Source: Plantibacter sp. VKM Ac-2880
GTDB taxonomy: Bacteria; Actinomycetota; Actinomycetes; Actinomycetales; Microbacteriaceae
DNA length: 64,000 bases
Assembly (NCBI RefSeq): GCF_015351235.1
Contig: NZ_JADKSJ010000002.1
Span: 558,001 to 622,000, forward strand
Reading direction: 5' to 3'
The notes under the pieces are model-generated. The model did no database searches. It saw only the letters and a program-made list of their open reading frames with translations, and was not told the DNA's origin. Both the position numbers and the translations under genes were made by a program. Shown piece by piece: positions 1 through 8,759 of the stretch (position 1 is the first letter of the stretch; each line of letters begins with the position of its first letter).

Positions 1-535
1 TGATCCCCACCTGCAGGAGCGCGGTGGGCACCCTGGGGACGAACTCGTTCGGCTGGTGCACGCGGGCCCGTCGGGCGAGCTCCTCCGTGATCCTGGCGTA
101 GTGCAGCGCCTGCTGATGTCGGCCGTGCACCCGGTAGGCGATCATGAACGCCGTCGCCGCGCTCAGGCTGGTCCGTGCACGCTCGGAGCGGGCACGGTCG
201 CGGAGGTCGTCCGGATGGGTCGGGAGGTCGACCCGGCCTGCCGAGTGGTCGAGTCCGTCCGTCTCGCCGCGGATGTTGAGTCGGATCTCGCGAACGGCGA
301 ACACGACCGGGTGGGCGGAGAGCATCCGCGCAGGGAGGGCGCGCAGCGCCCGGTCGAGCGCGGGCAGGTCGAGGGCGATGAGGATCCCCCACTCGTGCTC
401 GATCACCGAGACGACGGTCTCCCAATCTTCGTCCTCGATGGCCGTCGCGAGGAGTCGGGTGACGGGGGCGACGTCTGCGGGGTGCAGGAACCCGGTCCCG
501 AGGGAGGGAAAGTACCTATTCCGACCGATGTGCAC
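1..535 (-). CDS. LuxR/MalT-like regulator, partial (N-terminal part)
   Basis: Reading frame open from a GTG at 535 to the window edge, about 178 residues; an in-frame stop lies just upstream of that GTG, so the N-terminus is here and the C-terminus is outside. The visible part is alpha-helical and TPR-like, with stretches such as LLATAIEDEDWETVVSVIEH and LPALDRALRALPARML that resemble the regulatory region of MalT/LuxR-type actinobacterial regulators. The LuxR DNA-binding domain would be C-terminal and cannot be seen, so the assignment rests on the helical repeats and on divergence from the neighbouring surface-protein gene. A regulator of that surface protein is an inference. Confidence 0.5.
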   Translation of the reverse strand, partial: MHIGRNRYFPSLGTGFLHPADVAPVTRLLATAIEDEDWETVVSVIEHEWGILIALDLPALDRALRALPARMLSAHPVVFAVREIRLNIRGETDGLDHSAGRVDLPTHPDDLRDRARSERARTSLSAATAFMIAYRVHGRHQQALHYARITEELARRARVHQPNEFVPRVPTALLQVGI

Positions 536-586
536 GCGTCCACCCTAGGTGACCCTCACCTGTCGTGGAAGATCCGGGGCTGGATA

Positions 587-613
587 GGGGGTGGTCTTTC
601 CCCGATCCACCCC
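587..613. promoter_or_regulatory. Inverted repeat between divergent regulator and surface protein
   Basis: GGGGTGG (588-594) and CCACCCC (607-613) form a perfect 7-bp inverted repeat with a 12-nt spacer, in the intergenic gap between the LuxR-like gene (start 535) and the surface protein (start 710). The position suits an operator for the adjacent regulator. No binding evidence; the assignment is inferred from symmetry and place. Confidence 0.35.
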
Positions 614-709
614 GAGAGCGGGCCGTCCACCGGTCTACTGATCGTCGGCCCCTCCTCTGGGGCCAGGTTTTCGGCGGGCGAACCGCCGCTTCACGGGGAG
701 GCAACACAC

Positions 710-3700
710 ATGCAGCAGCACACGGCTCGAAGGCGCCATCGCGCGAGATGGCGGAACCGGTGGCAAGCACCGTCCGCCGGTCGCACCACCATGGGGATCA
801 TCGGGGTGACCCTCCTGTCGGCGCTCTCGCTCGTCGGGGTGGGGTCGAGCGCACAGGCGCTCCCCGGCACCCCCGGAACCGCACAGACCGGTTCGGTCGT
901 CTACTCGGAGGACTTCGAGAGCGGCACCGTCTCCCCCACCTCCCTCCAGGACTACGTCGGTGCGGACGGCGCCCGGTACACCTCCGACCCCTCCTGGCGC
1001 GACCAGACGCAGTGCAACGGCACCATCACGAGCTTCGCCTCCTCCGCCGAGCCCCTCTGCCTCGCCGCGACCGCCTCGGGTGAGGGCCGCACGCGGCAGC
1101 TCGCCTGGGCCCTTGGTGGCGGCGACACCACCAACCACGCCGTCAGCGCATGGACGTCCACGCAGACGCTGACGATGAACCCGCCGAACGCGGTCGAGTT
1201 CGCGACGGTCGACCCGATCGCCCTCGTCAGCGCGAACCGCTACCTCACGACCTCGGTCGACCTCGCCGCCGTCTCCTGCAACGCCTCGCAGCAGCCGATC
1301 CTGGAGTTCTTCCTCGCCGACGACCAGGGCACCGATCACTCGGTCGGCGCGATCAACGGCTGCACCGCTCCCGGCTCCCGGTCGGTCACCGCTCCCGCGA
1401 CCGGTGCAGCCGGGGCCGAGACCGTCCGCGTCGGCACCTACGTGTCGCCCGGGGCCGTCCTGCTCCCGGGAGCGACCGTCGGCATCGTCGCTCGGAACCT
1501 CACCGGTGGTGGCACCGCCGGCAATGACCACGCGTTCGACAACATCCAGGTGCTCGACGTCTCGCCGCAGCTCGACAAGTCCTTCAGCCCGGCCAGCGTC
1601 GTCGCCGGGGAGACTTCGACGCTGACGCTCACGGTCACGAACACCGACGAACTCGCTGCGAAGAACGGCTGGTCCTTCACGGACGCGCTGCCCGCCGGCC
1701 TGACCATCGCCGACGGAGACGCCTCGACCACCTGCCCCTCCGGCGTGGTCACCGCCCCCGAGGGCGGCACCTCGGTCGCCGTCACCGGGAACCTCAGCCA
1801 GGGCATGACGTCCTGTGCGATCACCGTCGAGGTCACCTCGCCGGTGGCAGGAACGTTCACGAACGGGCCCGACAACATCACGAGCGTGGGCCTCAACCCG
1901 CCAGCGGACGCCACGGTGGAGTTCGTGCCGCAGGCTCCCGCGATCACCGTCGTGAAGTCGGCGTCGCCGGTCGCGGCCGAGTACGCCGTCGGTGACGAGA
2001 TCACCTACTCGTTCCTCGTCACGAACACGGGCAACGTCCCGCTCACCGACGTGCAGGTCGACGAGGGGGCGTTCACCGGAACCGGTGACCTCTCCGACGT
2101 CGTGTGCCCGGCCGGTGCTGCGACCCTCGCGCCGGCTGCCGCCATCACCTGTGAGGCGACGTACACGATGACGCAGGCCGACGTGGACGCCGGCACCGTC
2201 ACCAACTCGGCCACCGCGACGGGCACGCCGCCGCAGGGTCAGCCGCCGGTGTCGCCGCCGTCCGAGGTCACCATCCCGGGCGTGGCGCAGGCCCCGGCGC
2301 TCACCGTCGTGAAGTCCGCGACGCCGACCACGGTCTCGACCGCCGGTGAGGACGTCACGTACTCGTTCCTCGTCACCAACACCGGCAACGTCACGCTCTC
2401 GAACGTGTCCGTCGTCGAGGGCGACTTCTCCGGCACCGGCGAGCTGTCCGACGTCGTCTGCCCGGCAGCGGCCGGGTCTCTCGCCCCGGCTGCGACGGTC
2501 ACCTGTGAGGCCACCTACACGGTCACCCAGGCCGACGTCGATGCAGGCTCCGTGACGAACTCCGCCACCGCGACGGGCACCCCGCCCGGTGGTGGCACGC
2601 CCCCGGTCTCACCACCGTCGGAGACCACCGTCGAGTTCCCGGCAGCACCCGCCATCACGGTCGTGAAGTCGGCGACGCCGACCACGGTCTCGACCGCCGG
2701 CGAGGACGTCACGTACTCGTTCCTCGTCACCAACACCGGCAACGTCACGCTCTCGAACGTCGGCGTCGTCGAGGGTGCGTTCACCGGCACCGGCGCGCTG
2801 TCCGACGTCGTCTGCCCGGCAGGGGCCGCGTCCCTGGCTCCGGCTGCGACGGTCACCTGTGAGGCCACCTACACGGTCACCCAGGCCGACGTCGATGCAG
2901 GCTCCGTGACGAACTCCGCCACCGCCACCGGCACCCCGCCGGGCGGCGGCACGCCCCCGGTCTCACCACCGTCGGAGACCACCGTCGAGCTCCCGGCAGC
3001 ACCCGCCATCACGGTCGTGAAGTCGGCCGACACCGCCGCCCAGGACCGCCTCACGGTGGGCCAGGTCGTCACGTACTCGTTCCTCGTCACCAACACCGGC
3101 AACGTCACGCTGACGAACCCGCGCGTGGTCGAGGGCGACTTCTCGGGCGCCGGCGAGCTGTCCGAGGTCGTCTGCCCGACGGACGCCGGCCCGCTGGTGC
3201 CCGGAGCGACCGTGACCTGTGAGGCGACGTACACCGTCGTGCAGGCCGACGTCGACGCCGGACAGGTCACGAACTCCGCGACCGCGACCGCGACGCCGCC
3301 GAGCAGCGTGACGGGCGTCCCGCCGGTCTCGCCGCCGTCCGAGGTGACGATCCCGTCCCCGCCCGTGCCCGGCCTCTCCGTCGTCAAGACGGCGGACGTC
3401 GAGCGCGCGACAGCGGTCGGTCAGGTCATCACCTACTCGTTCCAGGTGACGAACACCGGCAACGTCACGCTTCGTGACGTCGCCGTCTCCGAGAGCGACT
3501 TCACCGGGACCGGCACCCTGTCGGCGATCACCTGCCCCACGGGCACGGCGCTCCTCGCCCCCGGTCTCCAGATCGTGTGCACCGCCACGTACACGGTCAC
3601 CCAGGCGGACCTGAACGCGGGATCCATCCGCAACACCGCGTTCGGCACCGGGACGACCCCGGGCGGCGAGCTGTTCACCTCGGACCCGTCGACGGTCACG

Positions 3701-3829
3701 GTGAGCACGCCGGGCCCCGTCCTCGCCTCGACGGGCGCGAACGTGGCACCGCTGGCGATCGGCGCGGCGGTGCTGCTGCTGCTCGGTGCCGGGCTGGTCG
3801 TCCGACGCCGCCTGCTCACCGGGCGCTGA
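710..3829 (+). CDS. Wall-anchored DUF11/DUF7507-repeat surface protein
   Basis: Large secreted surface protein of 1039 residues. The ATG at 710 is chosen because a GGGGAGG ribosome site lies just upstream and it opens a long twin-arginine-free signal peptide (basic first 25 residues, then a hydrophobic core ending at AQALPG). A globular N-terminal region (about residues 65-280) is followed by one DUF11-like domain and five repeats of about 118 residues, each starting near ITVVKSA and containing TYSFLVTNTGN and CEATYTVTQADVDAG (DUF7507 type). The C-terminus has LASTG, a hydrophobic helix and a basic tail, that is a sortase-type sorting signal with Ala instead of Pro. Such proteins are stalk-like adhesins or S-layer-like components; ligand unknown. 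Repeats 2 and 3 of the five are almost identical in DNA. The longer reading frame from position 56 overlaps the upstream gene and is rejected. Confidence 0.85.
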   Translation: MQQHTARRRHRARWRNRWQAPSAGRTTMGIIGVTLLSALSLVGVGSSAQALPGTPGTAQTGSVVYSEDFESGTVSPTSLQDYVGADGARYTSDPSWRDQTQCNGTITSFASSAEPLCLAATASGEGRTRQLAWALGGGDTTNHAVSAWTSTQTLTMNPPNAVEFATVDPIALVSANRYLTTSVDLAAVSCNASQQPILEFFLADDQGTDHSVGAINGCTAPGSRSVTAPATGAAGAETVRVGTYVSPGAVLLPGATVGIVARNLTGGGTAGNDHAFDNIQVLDVSPQLDKSFSPASVVAGETSTLTLTVTNTDELAAKNGWSFTDALPAGLTIADGDASTTCPSGVVTAPEGGTSVAVTGNLSQGMTSCAITVEVTSPVAGTFTNGPDNITSVGLNPPADATVEFVPQAPAITVVKSASPVAAEYAVGDEITYSFLVTNTGNVPLTDVQVDEGAFTGTGDLSDVVCPAGAATLAPAAAITCEATYTMTQADVDAGTVTNSATATGTPPQGQPPVSPPSEVTIPGVAQAPALTVVKSATPTTVSTAGEDVTYSFLVTNTGNVTLSNVSVVEGDFSGTGELSDVVCPAAAGSLAPAATVTCEATYTVTQADVDAGSVTNSATATGTPPGGGTPPVSPPSETTVEFPAAPAITVVKSATPTTVSTAGEDVTYSFLVTNTGNVTLSNVGVVEGAFTGTGALSDVVCPAGAASLAPAATVTCEATYTVTQADVDAGSVTNSATATGTPPGGGTPPVSPPSETTVELPAAPAITVVKSADTAAQDRLTVGQVVTYSFLVTNTGNVTLTNPRVVEGDFSGAGELSEVVCPTDAGPLVPGATVTCEATYTVVQADVDAGQVTNSATATATPPSSVTGVPPVSPPSEVTIPSPPVPGLSVVKTADVERATAVGQVITYSFQVTNTGNVTLRDVAVSESDFTGTGTLSAITCPTGTALLAPGLQIVCTATYTVTQADLNAGSIRNTAFGTGTTPGGELFTSDPSTVTVSTPGPVLASTGANVAPLAIGAAVLLLLGAGLVVRRRLLTGR

Positions 3830-3859
3830 TCCGGAACTGATCAGGAGCTGATCGACACA

Positions 3860-3889
3860 GACGGGTCGGGCCTTCGGGCCCGGCCCGTC
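3860..3889. terminator. Bidirectional hairpin terminator
   Basis: A 13-bp stem (GACGGGTCGGGCC against GGCCCGGCCCGTC, one T-G pair) closes a TTCG tetraloop, between the 3' ends of the convergent surface-protein gene and the DUF2795 gene. UUCG-capped GC stems are typical actinobacterial terminators. Confidence 0.75.
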
Positions 3890-3915
3890 CGTGCGTGTGC
3901 GTGAGGGTCTCTCGC

Positions 3916-4164
3916 TCAGGCGCCGACGAGCTCGCGCTGCGCGGAGGCGATCCGCCCGTTCCGCGCGAGCTGACGCCGCACGTACCAACCGCCCTCGTAG
4001 CTCTGGTCGGGGAGCGCGGCGAGCGCCGCGAGTTCCTCACTGCCGAGACCGTCGCGCGCGGCTTCGCGGACGAGGTCGTAGCGGGTGGCCGGGTACTCCA
4101 TCGTCGAGAGGAAGACGTCGAGGGCCGGGTTGGTGCTGATGTCGTCGGTGATCACGGTGGTCAT
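3916..4164 (-). CDS. DUF2795 small protein
   Basis: 82-residue soluble protein. The central part (PATRYDLVREAARDGLGSEE, then LAALPDQSYEGGWYVRRQL) follows the DUF2795 pattern, a small helical domain in which a PAT-DLV start, a hydrophobic helix and an LPD-Y segment recur. Function of the family is unknown. It lies 25 nt downstream of the small membrane-protein gene ending at 4190 and probably shares its transcript and the promoter near 4484-4512. Confidence 0.7.
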   Translation of the reverse strand: MTTVITDDISTNPALDVFLSTMEYPATRYDLVREAARDGLGSEELAALAALPDQSYEGGWYVRRQLARNGRIASAQRELVGA

Positions 4165-4189
4165 GTCATGCCTTTCTGCGGTGAAGGGG

Positions 4190-4444
4190 TCAGGGTGCGG
4201 TCGCGCTGAGGACGATCGCGAGGGCGGGGACGGCGAGCAGGGCGGCCCAGCCGACGATGCAGGCGGCCGCGATGCCCACGAGCAGGATGTAGCCGCCGAC
4301 CGCGGTGCCGAGGTCCCGGAGGATGCCGCGTCGCGGTGGCGGGGTGACGCGACGCATGGTGCGCGGCAGTGCGGTGAGGGCGGCCAGTGCCTGACGTGGG
4401 GCGTCTCGTCGGCCGTCGGTCATCACGGCGGGATCGGTGGTCAT
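4190..4444 (-). CDS. Small membrane protein
   Basis: 84-residue protein. The start at 4444 is preferred to the longer frame (4636) because a GGAGCAGGAG ribosome site precedes it and the longer version would run through the promoter. The first 45 residues are basic and Pro-rich; residues 48-82 are one long or two short membrane segments (VGGYILLVGIAAACIVGW onward). No family recognised. It heads a two-gene transcript with the DUF2795 gene. Confidence 0.65.
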   Translation of the reverse strand: MTTDPAVMTDGRRDAPRQALAALTALPRTMRRVTPPPRRGILRDLGTAVGGYILLVGIAAACIVGWAALLAVPALAIVLSATAP

Positions 4445-4483
4445 CTCCTGCTCCAAAGAATCTGTGTTGATCGCGACAGATTT

Positions 4484-4512
4484 TTTATACGACAGACATT
4501 CAGTGATCGCAA
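4484..4512 (-). promoter_or_regulatory. Near-consensus sigma70-type promoter with TCTGTCG repeats
   Basis: On the minus strand TTGCGA (4507-4512) and TATAAA (4484-4489) are separated by exactly 17 bp, about 40 nt before the ATG at 4444. TCTGTCG occurs twice, just before and just after the -10 box, and an ACAGA further downstream is an inverted partner. Few promoters in this window come so close to consensus, and the A/T run is striking against the local GC. Confidence 0.6.
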
Positions 4513-4559
4513 GTCGTCCCTGCAGGGGTTGACGGCGACGCGCTCGTCCGCTCTGGTGA

Positions 4560-5186
4560 TCAGCCGACGGTGTCGTCGACGGCGTTCCAGCGGAGGCGCT
4601 CGGGATCGGCGTCCCACTCCTCGAGCACGCCGGCAACGGAGGCGACCGGGAACGTGGTGATGAGGCGACCCGCGACCCCGTAGACCACTGCGGACGACGA
4701 CCCCGCCGCTCCCACGACCGCGAGGCGGCGTGGTCCGCCCAGGCCGGCCGCCGTCCGCACCGGCCGGCCCAGCGCCGGAAGCGCCACTGTCGTCACCCTC
4801 GCCAGCAGCGTCGCCTCGCGAGCCCACGGGACGAACGCGTCCGCCGGCAGCTCGAACGCGTCGGCGAGCGCGCCGTCGAGCCAGCGCTCGCGCTTCAGGC
4901 CGTACGGGGTCGGCACCGTCGACAGCAGGTAGCCGTAGGTGTGGAGGAGTCCGGCGTTGCCGATCGGCCAGGCGGCACGGAGCCCGGCCCGCTCGTGCAG
5001 CGCCTCGAACAAGCGACGCGCGACGACGGGCGTACCGGTGTGCTCGTCGACCACCGTCGACGCACCCCAGACAGCGAAGCGGCGGGCTTCGGCATCCTCG
5101 TCGATCGCCGGACCGAGCCAGGAGCACTCGTCGAGCACGCTGCCCGGTTCCGCTGCGGCGCGCCGCGCCAGCTCCTCGATCGTCAC
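4560..5186 (-). CDS. Uncharacterised 208-residue protein
   Basis: Soluble protein with no signal peptide or membrane segment. N-terminus MTIEELARRAAAEPGSVLDE, then segments WLGPAIDEDAEARRFAVWGA and WPIGNAGLLHTYGYLLSTV. Not recognised. The C-terminal half (GGPRRLAVVGAAGSSSAVVY) is hydrophobic but too broken for a clear membrane helix. It is divergent from the phosphonate operon; the 144-nt gap carries the PHO-box-like repeat, so it could be co-regulated, which is only inference. Confidence 0.6.
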   Translation of the reverse strand: MTIEELARRAAAEPGSVLDECSWLGPAIDEDAEARRFAVWGASTVVDEHTGTPVVARRLFEALHERAGLRAAWPIGNAGLLHTYGYLLSTVPTPYGLKRERWLDGALADAFELPADAFVPWAREATLLARVTTVALPALGRPVRTAAGLGGPRRLAVVGAAGSSSAVVYGVAGRLITTFPVASVAGVLEEWDADPERLRWNAVDDTVG

Positions 5187-5220
5187 AGCACCACAGCCTA
5201 CGGGGGCCTGTCGTCGACGA

Positions 5221-5238
5221 ATTCACCCGGCGTTCACG
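5221..5238 (+). promoter_or_regulatory. PHO-box-like direct repeat upstream of phn operon
   Basis: TTCAC occurs at 5222-5226 and 5233-5237, exactly 11 nt apart, in the context ATTCACCCGGC-GTTCACG. This matches the form of actinobacterial (Streptomyces) PhoP boxes: 11-nt direct repeat units built on GTTCACC. It lies about 95 nt before the first gene of the operon. A 7-bp inverted repeat (GCGTCCA 5252-5258 / TGGACGC 5275-5281) follows it. Confidence 0.55.
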
Positions 5239-5330
5239 TGGTGTGGTGATTGCGTCCACACTCATTGTTCATCATGGACGCAGCGTCCGCAGGTGCGGTC
5301 GCACGAACGACACGCTCAGAAGGAGCGCCT

Positions 5331-6032
5331 GTGCCCCCCACCATCCTCTTCGACTTCGACGGGACCCTCGCCCTCGGCGACGGACCGATCACGGCCTTCG
5401 CCCGCGCCATCGCCGAGCGCACCGCGGACGCTTCGTTCGCCGCCCGCGCCGAAGCGGCCATCGCGGCCTTCGCAGCCGGCACGGCCGACGCGCGGGACGG
5501 CTACGACGCCGTCACCCGGATCGCCCGCGACCAGGGCGTCGACGCCGTCGTCATCGGGGCCGCCTACGACGACTCCCGCGCGCTCCTCGGCACCGACGAG
5601 GCAGCGGTGGTCTCGCCGGACGGCCTGGCGGACTTCCTCGACACGCTCAGCGGTCACGCCCGCCTCGTCCTGGCCACCAACGCCCCCGGCGACGGCATCA
5701 CCGAACTCCTCGACACCTGGGGGGTCACCGAGCGGTTCGACGCCGTGCACTTCGCCGTCGGGAAGCCGGCCGGACTCGTGCCGCTCATCCGTGAGGCGCT
5801 CGCCACGGGCCCGCTCCTCGCCGTCGGCGACATCGTCGAGAACGACCTGGCACCGGCCGCCGAACTCGGTGCCGACACCGCGCTCGTCGGTGCGACGTCC
5901 GAACGTTCCTCGGCCGACGCGACGATGCGCGGCCACTCGCTCGCCGACCTCTACGACCGGATCCTCGACTGGGCACGAACCGCCTCGTCCGCCCCCGCGT
6001 CCTCCGCTTCCTCCTCCACCCTGCAGTCCTGA
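5331..6032 (+). CDS. HAD-superfamily hydrolase
   Basis: 233-residue phosphatase-like protein. The GTG at 5331 is chosen because AAGGAG precedes it and DFDGTL then falls at residues 7-12 as usual; the longer frame from 5250 runs back towards the PHO-box region. Motifs: DFDGTLALGDG (nucleophile and acid/base Asp), ATNAPG (motif II Thr), GKPAG (motif III Lys), VGDIVENDLAP (motif IV Asp). First gene of the phosphonate operon, 31 nt before phnD. A role in dephosphorylating or cleaving an imported organophosphorus compound is inferred from place; the cap type does not identify phosphonoacetaldehyde hydrolase. Confidence 0.8.
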   Translation: MPPTILFDFDGTLALGDGPITAFARAIAERTADASFAARAEAAIAAFAAGTADARDGYDAVTRIARDQGVDAVVIGAAYDDSRALLGTDEAAVVSPDGLADFLDTLSGHARLVLATNAPGDGITELLDTWGVTERFDAVHFAVGKPAGLVPLIREALATGPLLAVGDIVENDLAPAAELGADTALVGATSERSSADATMRGHSLADLYDRILDWARTASSAPASSASSSTLQS

Positions 6033-6063
6033 TCACCCTCCATCTCCGAAAGGCACCCTGAAC

Positions 6064-7074
6064 ATGCGCAAGATCCTGCTCGTCTCCGGCGTCGCGGCCA
6101 TCACCGCCCTCGCCCTCGCCGGCTGCAGCCCCGCCGCCTCCACCCCCTCCGCCACGGGGACCGCCGCCTGGCCGGACTCGATCACCATCTCCCTCGTCCC
6201 CTCGGTCGAGGGCGAGGACCTCGCCGAGGCGCTCGACCCGCTCACCTCCTACCTGTCGGACAACCTCGGCATCGAGGTGAACGGGGTCGTCGCGACCGAC
6301 TACGCCGCCACCGTCGAGGCGCTCGGCAGCGACCAGGCGCAGGTCATCATCACCGACGCGGGCTCCCTCTACAACGCGACCGAGCGGTACGACGCGAACC
6401 TCGTCCTGCGCGACGTCCGGTTCGGGGCGACCTCCTACGCCTCCGTCGCATACACGAACAACCCCGACAAGTACTGCGACGACGCACCCGTCATGGTCAC
6501 CTACGCGGCGAGCGACACCCCGCTCTCCTACTGCAACGGGATCGAACCCGGCGCCGAGGCCGCGACCGGCTCCGGACCGGCGGCATTGACGTCCCTCGAC
6601 AAGATCTCGAAGGGCACCAAGGTCGCCCTGCAGGCCGCGACCTCCCCCGCCGGCTACCAGTACCCCGTCGTCGCCATGCGCGACGCCGGCATCGACACGG
6701 ACGCCGACATCACCCAGGTGCCGGTCGAGGGCAACAACAACGCGGTCCTCTCCGTGTACAACGGTGACGCCGAGGTCTCCTTCGGCTACTGGGACGCCCG
6801 CACGACCGTCCTCAAGGAGGCGCCCGACGTCGCCGACAAGGTGGTCGCCTTCGCCTACACCGAGATGATCCCGAACGGCGGCGTCGCGGTCTCCAAGTCG
6901 CTCCCGAAGGACCTCACCGAGCAGCTCACCGAGCTCATGGCGGGCTACGCGGACTCCTCCGACGAGGCGAAGAAGGTCATGTTCGACCTCGTCGGCCTCT
7001 CCGGCTGGACCGACAAGACCGCACCGGACGAGATCACCCGCTACGGCGAGATCCTCGACCAGTTCTCGAACTGA
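6064..7074 (+). CDS. phnD: Phosphonate/phosphite ABC transporter binding lipoprotein
   Basis: 336-residue lipoprotein with lipobox LALAGC at about residue 21. The mature part follows PhnD/PtxB type periplasmic binding proteins: ITISLVPSVEGEDLAEALDP near the start, then LGSDQAQVIITDAGSLYNA and VSFGYWDARTTVL. It would capture phosphonate, phosphite or a phosphate ester outside the membrane and pass it to the PhnE permeases encoded behind it. Followed by a 54-nt gap, then phnC. Substrate cannot be read from the sequence. Confidence 0.88.
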   Translation: MRKILLVSGVAAITALALAGCSPAASTPSATGTAAWPDSITISLVPSVEGEDLAEALDPLTSYLSDNLGIEVNGVVATDYAATVEALGSDQAQVIITDAGSLYNATERYDANLVLRDVRFGATSYASVAYTNNPDKYCDDAPVMVTYAASDTPLSYCNGIEPGAEAATGSGPAALTSLDKISKGTKVALQAATSPAGYQYPVVAMRDAGIDTDADITQVPVEGNNNAVLSVYNGDAEVSFGYWDARTTVLKEAPDVADKVVAFAYTEMIPNGGVAVSKSLPKDLTEQLTELMAGYADSSDEAKKVMFDLVGLSGWTDKTAPDEITRYGEILDQFSN

Positions 7075-7128
7075 CCAGGCTCTGTCCGGTCCCCCACCCC
7101 ACCCTTCACCCCTCCAGGAATCCGGTGC

Positions 7129-7953
7129 ATGAACACTGATCAGCATCGCGCGGAGGCCCGAGCCCAGCTCGCGGCCTCCGCGTCGTGGTCCATCCGTCTC
7201 GACGACGTCTCGGTCACCTATCCGAACGGCACGAGGGCGCTCCGCAACGTCTCCCTCGACATCGCCGCCGGCGAGATGGTCTCCGTCGTCGGGTTGTCCG
7301 GCTCCGGCAAGTCGACGCTCATCCGCACGATCAACGGCCTCGTGCCAGCGACGAGCGGGACCGTGACCGTCGGCCCGCACCTCGTCACCGGCCTGCGCGG
7401 CCGCCGGCTCCGCAGCCTCCGTGGGCACATCGGCATGATCTTCCAGGGCTTCAACCTGGCCGACCGCGCCAGCGTGTACCGCAACGTGCTCGTCGGACGG
7501 TTCGCCAGCACCCCCACCTACCGGACGCTCCTCGGGCTCACGACGGCCACCGACCGGGAGCTCGCCCTGCGCTCGCTCCAGTCGGTCGGCATGCTCGACA
7601 AGGTCTGGACGCGTGCGTCACAACTCTCCGGCGGCCAGCAGCAGCGCGTCGCGATCGCCCGTGCCCTCACCCAGCAACCGAGCGTCATGCTCGCCGACGA
7701 ACCGGTCGCGAGCCTCGACCCGCCGACCGCGCACACGGTCATGAACGACCTCCGTCGCGTGAACACGGAGACGGGCCTCACGGTGCTCGTCAACATCCAC
7801 CTCATGGACCTGGCCCGGACCTACACGACCCGCATGATCGGACTGCGTGACGGCGAACTCGTCTACGACGGGTCCGCGGCGGACGCGACCGAGGCGGACT
7901 TCGAACGCATCTACGGCCGTCCCATCCAGCCCGACGATCGGCTCGACCGGTGA
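7129..7953 (+). CDS. phnC: Phosphonate ABC transporter ATPase
   Basis: 274-residue ABC ATPase. Walker A GLSGSGKS (about residue 58), signature LSGGQQQR, Walker [13 protein letters not shown], switch His in VNIHLMDLA. The long N-terminal extension (about 22 residues, [16 protein letters not shown]) is unusual for PhnC. It overlaps the next gene by 4 nt (GTGA), so translation is coupled to the permease. Confidence 0.92.
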   Translation: MNTDQHRAEARAQLAASASWSIRLDDVSVTYPNGTRALRNVSLDIAAGEMVSVVGLSGSGKSTLIRTINGLVPATSGTVTVGPHLVTGLRGRRLRSLRGHIGMIFQGFNLADRASVYRNVLVGRFASTPTYRTLLGLTTATDRELALRSLQSVGMLDKVWTRASQLSGGQQQRVAIARALTQQPSVMLADEPVASLDPPTAHTVMNDLRRVNTETGLTVLVNIHLMDLARTYTTRMIGLRDGELVYDGSAADATEADFERIYGRPIQPDDRLDR

Positions 7954-8759
7954 CCGCCGCCGGCACCGATTGGAAGCTGCCGCCGAAACCGACGGCGAGA
8001 CTCCGCACCGCCCTGATCCTCGGCGCGGTCGCCGCGTTCACGATCGCGACGTGTCTGCCCGCGATCGGTGGGGTGCAGCTCGACTTCGGCGCGCTCATCA
8101 GCCACTGGGACAACGGCTCCGGCCTGCTCCTCCAGCTCTTCCAACCCGATGTCGCGTTCCTGCCGCGGACGATCCAGCCGATGCTGGAGACCCTCCAGAT
8201 GGCGCTGGTGGGAGCGGTGGCGGCCGCACTCCTGTCGGTGCCGCTGACCCTCTGGGCGGCGGCTCCCACGAACCCGAACGCGGTCTCCAGGCGGATCCTG
8301 CGCGCCGTCGTCAACGTCGTCCGCGCCGTGCCCGACCTCGTCTACGCCACGATCCTCGTGGCGATGGTCGGCGTCGGAGCACTCCCGGGCCTCCTGACCC
8401 TGTTCCTGTTCGACATCGGCATCATCGTCAAACTCGTCTCCGAGGCGATCGACTCCGCCGACCACCCCTACGTCGAGGCCGGTCGGGCGGCGGGCGGAAC
8501 GCAGACGCAGATCAACCGCGCCACCGTCCTGCCGCAGGTGTGGCCGCTGTTCGCGAACCAGTGGCTGTACACGCTCGAACTCAACGTCCGCATCTCGGCC
8601 ATCCTCGGCATCGTCGGCGGGGGCGGCATCGGGCGCCTCCTCGACGAGCGCCGGGCGTTCTACGCCTACGACGACGTCTCGATCATCGTGCTCGAGATCC
8701 TCGTGGTCGTCGTCCTCATCGAGATCGCGTCGAACCTGCTGCGCAGGCGCCTCGTATGA
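7950..8759 (+). CDS. phnE: Phosphonate ABC transporter permease (first PhnE)
   Basis: 269-residue inner-membrane permease starting at GTG 7950, overlapping phnC. About six membrane segments; the cytoplasmic coupling loop [21 protein letters not shown] (split here as EAGRAAGGT and QINRATVLP) is the EAA motif of this class. Ends in LLRRRLV. It overlaps the second permease by 4 nt (ATGA), consistent with a PhnE heterodimer. Confidence 0.9.
   Translation: MTAAGTDWKLPPKPTARLRTALILGAVAAFTIATCLPAIGGVQLDFGALISHWDNGSGLLLQLFQPDVAFLPRTIQPMLETLQMALVGAVAAALLSVPLTLWAAAPTNPNAVSRRILRAVVNVVRAVPDLVYATILVAMVGVGALPGLLTLFLFDIGIIVKLVSEAIDSADHPYVEAGRAAGGTQTQINRATVLPQVWPLFANQWLYTLELNVRISAILGIVGGGGIGRLLDERRAFYAYDDVSIIVLEILVVVVLIEIASNLLRRRLV

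Noticed and set aside
56-709. N-terminal extension of the surface protein to a GTG at 56
   Set aside because: It overlaps the LuxR-like gene on the other strand, lacks a ribosome site, and would bury the signal peptide; ATG 710 has GGGGAGG and a proper signal.
2963-3988. 341-codon minus-strand frame
   Set aside because: Arg/Gly/Asp-rich shadow of the repeat protein, running through a terminator; no family text.
5252-5281. Inverted repeat GCGTCCA/TGGACGC as a terminator
   Set aside because: It lies upstream of the operon with a 16-nt loop and no gene ending towards it; could be an operator but has too little support for its own entry.
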